Source of the DNA: CAYRVX01 sp964642165
Lineage (GTDB): Bacteria; Planctomycetota; Phycisphaerae; SM23-33
Assembly (NCBI GenBank): GCA_964642165.1
Contig: CAZXOC010000082.1
Span: 1 to 25,413 of the forward strand
Direction of reading: 5' to 3'
Length of the DNA stretch: 25,413 nt
Shown: in pieces, positions 21,764-25,413 of the stretch
Numbering within the stretch: the first letter of the stretch is position 1
Layout: each line of letters begins with the position of its first letter
Program-made: the position numbers and the translations under genes
Notes under the pieces: generated by a model
Database searches by the model: none
Told to the model about the DNA's origin: nothing
What the model saw: only the letters and a program-made list of their open reading frames with translations

Positions 21764-23245
21764 TCAGGACCGCCCCTCCTGGGACGGTGCACGGGCGTGC
21801 CGGGCGCCGCGGCGCGGCCGGAAGTCCTCCTTCCGCAGGCCGAGGCGTCGCATCTTCTCGTACAGGGACCGCGGCTGGATGCCCGCCCTCTCGGCCGTCT
21901 CGCCGACGCGCCCGCCCGTCTCCCGCAGCAGCGACGTCAGGTAGGCGCTCTCCAGGCTCTCCACGACCCCGCGCCGCACTTCCCGCAACGGCCTGTCCAG
22001 CCACGCGGAAGGGACCTCGCCGAACGTCCACGCCCCCGGCCGGGAGGCGCCCTGGCCCGCGCGGCCGTGTCGCGAACGCCGGATCGCCTCCGGGAGATCG
22101 TCGAGGGTAATCTTCTCGCCGCCGCAGAGCAGCATCGCCCGCTCGATGACGTTGATCAGCTCGCGCACGTTCCCCGGCCAGGAGTACTCGCCGAGCGCCT
22201 CCAACGCCTCGGGGGCGATGCTGTCGACCTCGCAGCCGATGCGCGGGCGCAGGTAGTCGATGTAGTTCTCCACCAGGTCGGCGACGTCGCCGCGCCGCTG
22301 CCGGAGCGGGGGAACGGTGAGAGACACGACGCTGAGGCGGTAGTAGAGATCCCTCCGGAAGCGGCCCTCGGCCACTTCCCGCTCGAGGTCGCGATTGGAC
22401 GCGCCCATGACCCGGACGTCGACCCGGAAGGGCTTCTCGCCGCCGATCCTCTGGATCTCGTGGTCCTGGAGCACGCGGAGGAGCTTGACCTGAAGGTGGT
22501 GGGGCATCTCCCCGATCTCGTCGAGGAAGATCGTGCCGTTGTGGGCAATCTCGAAGCACCCCCGGCGACTGCGCGTGGCCCCCGTGAAGGCCCCCTCCTC
22601 GTGCCCGAACAGCTCGCTGTCGAGGAGGGACTCCGGCAGCGCCCCGCAGTTGACGGCCACGAACGGTCCCCCCGACCGCGGCCCCTCGGCGTGGATCGCC
22701 CGCGCGAGGCGCTCCTTGCCGACGCCCGTCTCCCCCAGGACCAGCAGCGACGTATCGCTGTGGACGACGCGGCGCACGACGCGCACGAACGCCTGCATGG
22801 TCGGGCTGTTGGAGATGAAGTCCGTCAACTGGGGCTGGGCCAGCGGCCTGCGAGCCGCCAGGTCCTCCTGCGTCCGCTCGACGCGCCTGTCCAGGACGGC
22901 GTGCAGCGCCTCGCGAAGGCTCTCCTCCGGCAGCCCGGCGTACAGGACCATGTCGCAGCCGGCCGCGAGGAGCTGGGCCCGCTCCTCGGGATCCTCGTGG
23001 TCACAGACCACCACGATCGCCGGAGACTCCGGCAAGTGCTGGAACAGCGCCACGCTGTTGCCCAGCGGCGTCGGGATCACCGATTGGGCGGCGACGAGGA
23101 CGTCCCCTCCCCGCCGCGCGGCCCGCTCCCAGACGTGACTCCGCCCGCGAACCGTCTCGACGAGCAGGTCGCCCTTGGGCAGCAGCCGCCGCAACTGCCG
23201 CCGGCGTTCGGTGTTCTCCACGGCGAGAATGACGCGCAGGAGCAT
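21764..23245 (-). CDS. Sigma54-dependent enhancer-binding regulator with degenerate receiver domain
   Basis: 493 aa. ATG 23245 is favoured because GGAG lies 8 bases upstream and the receiver fold starts at MLLRVILAVENTE. The AAA+ core is complete: Walker A GETGVGKE (171-178), sigma54-contact loop GAFTGA (218-223), Walker B IFLDEIGEM (239-247) and an arginine-finger region ending RDLYYRLSVVSLTVPPLRQR. The C-terminus has a Fis-type helix-turn-helix (LLRETGGRVGETAERAGIQP, then RSLYEKMRRLGLR). The N-terminal ~115 residues keep a CheY-like pattern but lack the chemistry: the acidic pair is E-N (10-11), the phospho-Asp position near 53 is Ala/Gln, and the conserved Lys near 104 is missing. It therefore cannot be phosphorylated in the usual way. 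It activates RNA polymerase-sigma54; the likely target is the divergent -24/-12 promoter. Convergent with the ankyrin gene. Confidence 0.93.
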   Translation of the reverse strand: MLLRVILAVENTERRRQLRRLLPKGDLLVETVRGRSHVWERAARRGGDVLVAAQSVIPTPLGNSVALFQHLPESPAIVVVCDHEDPEERAQLLAAGCDMVLYAGLPEESLREALHAVLDRRVERTQEDLAARRPLAQPQLTDFISNSPTMQAFVRVVRRVVHSDTSLLVLGETGVGKERLARAIHAEGPRSGGPFVAVNCGALPESLLDSELFGHEEGAFTGATRSRRGCFEIAHNGTIFLDEIGEMPHHLQVKLLRVLQDHEIQRIGGEKPFRVDVRVMGASNRDLEREVAEGRFRRDLYYRLSVVSLTVPPLRQRRGDVADLVENYIDYLRPRIGCEVDSIAPEALEALGEYSWPGNVRELINVIERAMLLCGGEKITLDDLPEAIRRSRHGRAGQGASRPGAWTFGEVPSAWLDRPLREVRRGVVESLESAYLTSLLRETGGRVGETAERAGIQPRSLYEKMRRLGLRKEDFRPRRGARHARAPSQEGRS

Positions 23246-23276
23246 GGCGATTCTCCGGTCCGTTAGCCGATTCGGA

Positions 23277-23305
23277 AGTCTACGCGCCGACTGTTCGGAT
23301 GTCAA
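23277..23305 (-). promoter_or_regulatory. Sigma70-type promoter for the regulator gene
   Basis: On the minus strand, a consensus TTGACA (23305-23300), 17 bases, and TAGACT (23282-23277). Transcription should start near 23270 with a leader of about 25 nt. It is the strongest -35 in the window. Confidence 0.6.
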
Positions 23306-23318
23306 GACTCCGTTCTTG
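23303..23318. promoter_or_regulatory. 16-bp dyad, candidate enhancer and autoregulatory operator
   Basis: CAAGA (23303-23307), six bases, TCTTG (23314-23318). The spacing suits a Fis-type helix-turn-helix dimer. It overlaps the -35 of the regulator promoter and lies about 90-105 bases upstream of the divergent sigma54 promoter, a usual enhancer distance. Short arms mean chance is possible. Confidence 0.35.
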
Positions 23319-23407
23319 CGGTCCTGCCTGCGTGTCCTCGGCAGAGATCATGTCGTAACAATCTGTCAGAAATGGCCTTCCAGGGATTGCGGATTGCGGG
23401 CACCGGT

Positions 23408-23423
23408 TGGCACGCCGAATGCT
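23408..23423 (+). promoter_or_regulatory. Sigma54 (-24/-12) promoter
   Basis: TGGCACG (23408-23414), four bases, ATGCT (23419-23423), against consensus TGGCACG-N4-TTGCW: one mismatch. The invariant GG (23409-23410) and GC (23421-23422) have the required 10-base gap. Expected start of transcription is near 23434, leading to the 31-aa gene at 23512. Confidence 0.7.
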
Positions 23424-23511
23424 TGGGCGTGTTGGTGAGGCACAGCAGCCGGAGGGGCAGGAGCCCAACTCCCGGCGAGCGCGGCCTTGGGATTGGAAGG
23501 AAGCCCAAGCG

Positions 23512-23607
23512 ATGGCCAAGAAAGGCAAGAAGACGCCGAAGACCAAGGACGCCGGCAAGCGACGCCACAAGCCCCGGGGCAAGACCGACGAGCTTCCCAA
23601 GCGGTAG
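23512..23607 (+). CDS. 31-aa lysine/arginine-rich microprotein
   Basis: ATG 23512, stop TAG 23607, with AAGGA about 10 bases upstream. Fourteen of 31 residues are Lys or Arg (it starts MAKKGKKTPKTKDAGKRRHK). It has no hydrophobic segment and should be disordered and nucleic-acid- or acid-binding. It is the first gene after the sigma54 promoter, with a leader of about 78 nt. A second Lys-rich microprotein at 25263 also begins MAKK, and the 11-mer TGTTGGTGAGG occurs in both leaders. An ordinary ribosomal or histone-like protein is not recognisable. The frame could extend upstream to 23407, but that sequence would overlap the promoter. Confidence 0.55.
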   Translation: MAKKGKKTPKTKDAGKRRHKPRGKTDELPKR

Positions 23608-23618
23608 AGCAGACGGTC

Positions 23619-23669
23619 GCCGGCGCGCGAGCCGTCGACTCCGCCGCGAGCCCGCCCCGCCGCGCCGGC
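23619..23669. terminator. 9-bp inverted repeat after the 31-aa gene
   Basis: GCCGGCGCG (23619-23627) pairs perfectly with CGCGCCGGC (23661-23669) across a 33-base loop, 11 bases after the stop. It may end or attenuate the sigma54 transcript before the NTPase gene; no T-tract is present. Confidence 0.4.
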
Positions 23670-23793
23670 AACGGATCGGCGCGGGCGATGGGAAGACGGC
23701 AGGGGCGAGCTGCCAGGAGAGGCCTGGCCGCCTTCGTCCTCCGATCAGGCCAGCCGCGTCGGGCCCGGGGAATCCCCCGATGGAGTCCGGGAA

Positions 23794-24822
23794 GTGAAGC
23801 GAATCCGATCCGCGTTCCTCTTGCCCAGCGCCGCGTTGTGCATGACGCGCCGGCAGATCCGGCAGTATGACCGGTTCGACAAGCCGCCGGCGGCGGGGGA
23901 CGTGGTCCTCGGGCGGATCAAGTACGTCGGCTTCCATTCGACATTGGAGAACAAGCAGGGGCGGATCCACGTCATCAGCCACGGCAGCCAGGCGGTGTTC
24001 GTCTTCGGAGCCCGGTACGCTCCGGACGCCTACGAGGGGATCGTCCCGGAGCAACTGCCGGGCGAGTGCGACCTGCTGGCCCGCAGCGGCATGGTGGGCG
24101 TGGTGCGGCAGAAGAACGCCAACACCAAGGACCCCACACGCGTGGAGGTCCTCGGCTACGTCTGCGACCAGTCCGGCGGCGTGCTCAATACCCGCGACTT
24201 CCCCCTCATCAAGGAGCCGAAGGCCCGGACCAAGACCCGCCGCCGCGCGAAACTGATCCTGGTGGTCGGCACGGCGATGAACAGCGGCAAGAGCGTCACC
24301 GCGGCGTCGATCTGCTGGGCCCTGACGGCCATGGGGCACAAGGTCCGCGGCTCCAAGGTCACGGGCACGGCCAGCCTGAAGGACATCCTCCGCATGGAGG
24401 ACGCCGGCGCGTCGCCCGTGGCCGACTTCACCTACTTCGGCTACCCGTCGACCTACCTGCTCGAGCGGGAGGAGCTGCTGGGGGTCTTCAACAAGCTGGA
24501 CCTGAAGTACGCCAACAACCCCGGCAACTACTGGGTGGTGGAACTCGCCGATGGGATCGTCCAGCGAGAGACGGCCATGCTGCTGGCCTCGGACGAGGTC
24601 CGCGGCCGCGTGCACCGGTTGGTCTTTGCCGCGTACGACGCGCTCGGCGCCGTCGCCGGCGTGGACATCCTGCGGAGCCGCTTCGCCCTGGTCCCCGACG
24701 CGATTTCCGGGCTCTGCTCGGCCTCTCCCCTGGCGATCCGGGAACTGCGGGAGTTCACGGACATCCCCGTGGTCAGCAACACGCAGCGCGATCTGAACCA
24801 GTGGTCCCGGGTGGTTCTGTGA
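23794..24822 (+). CDS. DUF1611-like P-loop NTPase (BioD/MobB-type fold)
   Basis: 342 aa from GTG 23794, which has GGAG 8 bases upstream; ATG 23842 is an alternative. Residues about 20-150 are a beta-rich N-terminal region. A P-loop, VVGTAMNSGKSVTAASI (157-173), is followed by GHKVRGSKVTGTASLKDI, EDAGASPVADFTYFGYPSTY and ELADGIVQRETAMLL. This series (MNxGKxxTAA, KVTGT, DFT, PSTY, EIADG) matches from memory proteins filed under DUF1611 or MobB-like, relatives of dethiobiotin synthetase and of DgcN. Those enzymes use ATP to activate carboxylates or amides, but no substrate can be assigned here. Soluble and cytoplasmic. It lies 186 bases after the 31-aa gene, so cotranscription from the sigma54 promoter is possible but interrupted by the 23619-23669 repeat. 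Confidence 0.75.
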   Translation: MKRIRSAFLLPSAALCMTRRQIRQYDRFDKPPAAGDVVLGRIKYVGFHSTLENKQGRIHVISHGSQAVFVFGARYAPDAYEGIVPEQLPGECDLLARSGMVGVVRQKNANTKDPTRVEVLGYVCDQSGGVLNTRDFPLIKEPKARTKTRRRAKLILVVGTAMNSGKSVTAASICWALTAMGHKVRGSKVTGTASLKDILRMEDAGASPVADFTYFGYPSTYLLEREELLGVFNKLDLKYANNPGNYWVVELADGIVQRETAMLLASDEVRGRVHRLVFAAYDALGAVAGVDILRSRFALVPDAISGLCSASPLAIRELREFTDIPVVSNTQRDLNQWSRVVL

Positions 24823-24886
24823 GGCCGCCGGGCCAGCCGATGGCGGGCTCCGTCGCCCAACAGGCGGGCACGGGCCCCGAAGAGAC

Positions 24887-24901
24887 GCCGCCCTCGGCGG
24901 C
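24887..24901. promoter_or_regulatory. Hairpin immediately upstream of the acidic-protein ribosome-binding site
   Basis: GCCGCC (24887-24892), CTC, GGCGGC (24896-24901). It ends one or two bases before the GAAGGG Shine-Dalgarno of the gene at 24916, so it could be a terminator of the NTPase gene or a translational control element. Confidence 0.35.
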
Positions 24902-24915
24902 AGAAGGGACTGGAC

Positions 24916-25152
24916 ATGGACAGGGAACGCCACACCGCGCAGGGCCATGAAGTGGAGTACTACGTCCTCGCCGACGAGACCGTCGGGCGCGTCAGGTACG
25001 ACCCCGAGACGAATGACTACTTCGACGGCGAAATCCTGGACGAGACGGGCGAGTGGCAGGAGTGCTCCGTCTGGGGAATCCTCGCCGACGGCGATGAGAT
25101 CACCCCGGAGGAGGCCGACGATCGCATTCTCGAATTGGGAGGCGAGGTCTAG
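24916..25152 (+). CDS. Small acidic protein of unknown function
   Basis: 78 aa, ATG 24916 preceded by GAAGGGAC. Twenty-four residues are Asp or Glu and there is no signal peptide. The pattern EVEYYVLADETVGRVRYDPE followed by EWQECSVWGILADGDEITPE suggests a compact alpha/beta or all-beta fold with conserved Trp/Tyr, but I do not recognise a family. It stands between the P-loop NTPase (93 bases upstream) and a Lys-rich microprotein (110 bases downstream). A charge-complementary interaction with the basic microprotein is possible but unproven. Codon use is typical of the window. Confidence 0.65.
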   Translation: MDRERHTAQGHEVEYYVLADETVGRVRYDPETNDYFDGEILDETGEWQECSVWGILADGDEITPEEADDRILELGGEV

Positions 25153-25216
25153 GCAGACCCGCCGATGAGGGCCTCTCGTCCCGTGCCGGCGTAGGTGCGG
25201 GGACGAACGGGAGCCA

Positions 25217-25254
25217 TGTTGGTGAGGGGGGCCATGCGCCCCCCAGGCAAGGAG
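25217..25254 (+). promoter_or_regulatory. Leader of the 24-aa gene: shared 11-mer, hairpin and Shine-Dalgarno
   Basis: TGTTGGTGAGG (25217-25227) repeats the 11-mer at 23430-23440 ahead of the other Lys-rich gene. GGGGGG (25226-25231) and CCCCCC (25239-25244) form a 6-bp stem with a 7-base loop, and AAGGAG (25249-25254) follows five bases later, 8 bases before the ATG. Confidence 0.45.
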
Positions 25255-25262
25255 CCAGGTCC

Positions 25263-25337
25263 ATGGCGAAGAAGAAGCCCGCCAAGAAGGCAACGAAGAA
25301 GGCAACGAAGAAGGCAGGAAAGAGGAAGCGCAAGTAG
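25263..25337 (+). CDS. 24-aa lysine-rich microprotein, histone-H1-tail-like
   Basis: ATG 25263 with a strong AAGGAG (spacer 8), stop TAG 25337. Fourteen of 24 residues are Lys or Arg, in KKPAKKATKKATKKAGK pattern, encoded by a 12-base repeat (AAGAAGGCAACG, nearly three copies). The composition matches C-terminal tails of histone-H1-like proteins, but there is no globular part. Probably binds DNA, RNA or an acidic partner. A terminator-like hairpin follows directly. Confidence 0.5.
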   Translation: MAKKKPAKKATKKATKKAGKRKRK

Positions 25338-25354
25338 CCCCCTTTGCAGGGGGC
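25337..25354 (+). terminator. Terminator-like hairpin after the 24-aa gene
   Basis: GCCCCC (25337-25342, overlapping the stop codon), loop TTTGCA, GGGGGC (25349-25354). It is compact and GC-rich, with no T-tract. 25355-25413 holds nothing I recognise. Confidence 0.45.
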
Positions 25355-25413
25355 CAGACCGACCCGGCGGCGACAGCGGAGGCGCGAAGGTCCGGGCCCA
25401 AGGGCCTGCGGCC

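Noticed and set aside
1..25413. CRISPR arrays, tRNA and rRNA genes
   Set aside because: The only regular repeats are three gapless 31-bp units and the 55-bp gap flanks; no cloverleaf or rRNA-like sequence was seen.

Overview
The window is very GC-rich DNA with strongly G/C-biased third codon positions. Several proteins are of a kind typical of Planctomycetota: three dockerin-plus-PEP-CTERM exported proteins, a SASA-type carbohydrate esterase, a kelch mutarotase fused to a sodium:solute symporter, and a HEAT-repeat exported protein. I infer a planctomycete, probably a draft or metagenome assembly, because a 100-N gap at 18335-18434 is flanked by an identical 55-bp sequence on both sides.

Layout. 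1-2731: a 5'-truncated sialate O-acetylesterase-like PEP-CTERM protein reads without a stop into a second secreted dockerin/PEP-CTERM protein. 2732-3860: a low-confidence minus-strand gene, a 31-bp tandem repeat (3 copies), an inverted repeat, and an AT-rich island whose repeats look like the ends of a small transposable element. 3861-6397: a small membrane protein (minus) diverges from an orphan RbsC-like permease (plus), followed by a minus-strand dockerin/PEP-CTERM protein with a good sigma70-type promoter. 6670-17455: a plus-strand block. It holds a secreted helical/lectin-like protein, then a tightly spaced sialic-acid cluster (URO-D-like methyltransferase, exported C45 Ntn-hydrolase, N-acetylneuraminate lyase, NanM-kelch::SSS fusion, exo-sialidase), then a HEAT/jelly-roll exported protein. 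17614-21652: a GNAT acetyltransferase and an exported two-lobed retropepsin-like aspartyl protease carrying about 21 ankyrin repeats. 21764-25413: a sigma54 enhancer-binding regulator (minus) with a degenerate receiver domain, divergent from a good -24/-12 promoter. That promoter reads into a 31-aa Lys-rich peptide and towards a DUF1611-like P-loop NTPase, an acidic 78-aa protein and a 24-aa Lys-rich peptide.

How the genes fit together. Sialidase releases sialic acid outside the cytoplasm, the kelch domain should equilibrate its anomers, the fused SSS domain imports it, and NanA splits it to ManNAc and pyruvate. The esterase at the left edge could remove O-acetyl groups. No nanE or nanK homologue is visible. 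The two unexpected members, URO-D and C45, suggest handling of modified sialic acids; this is inference. The other unusual module is the sigma54 locus: regulator gene, shared operator-like dyad, -24/-12 promoter and tiny basic proteins.
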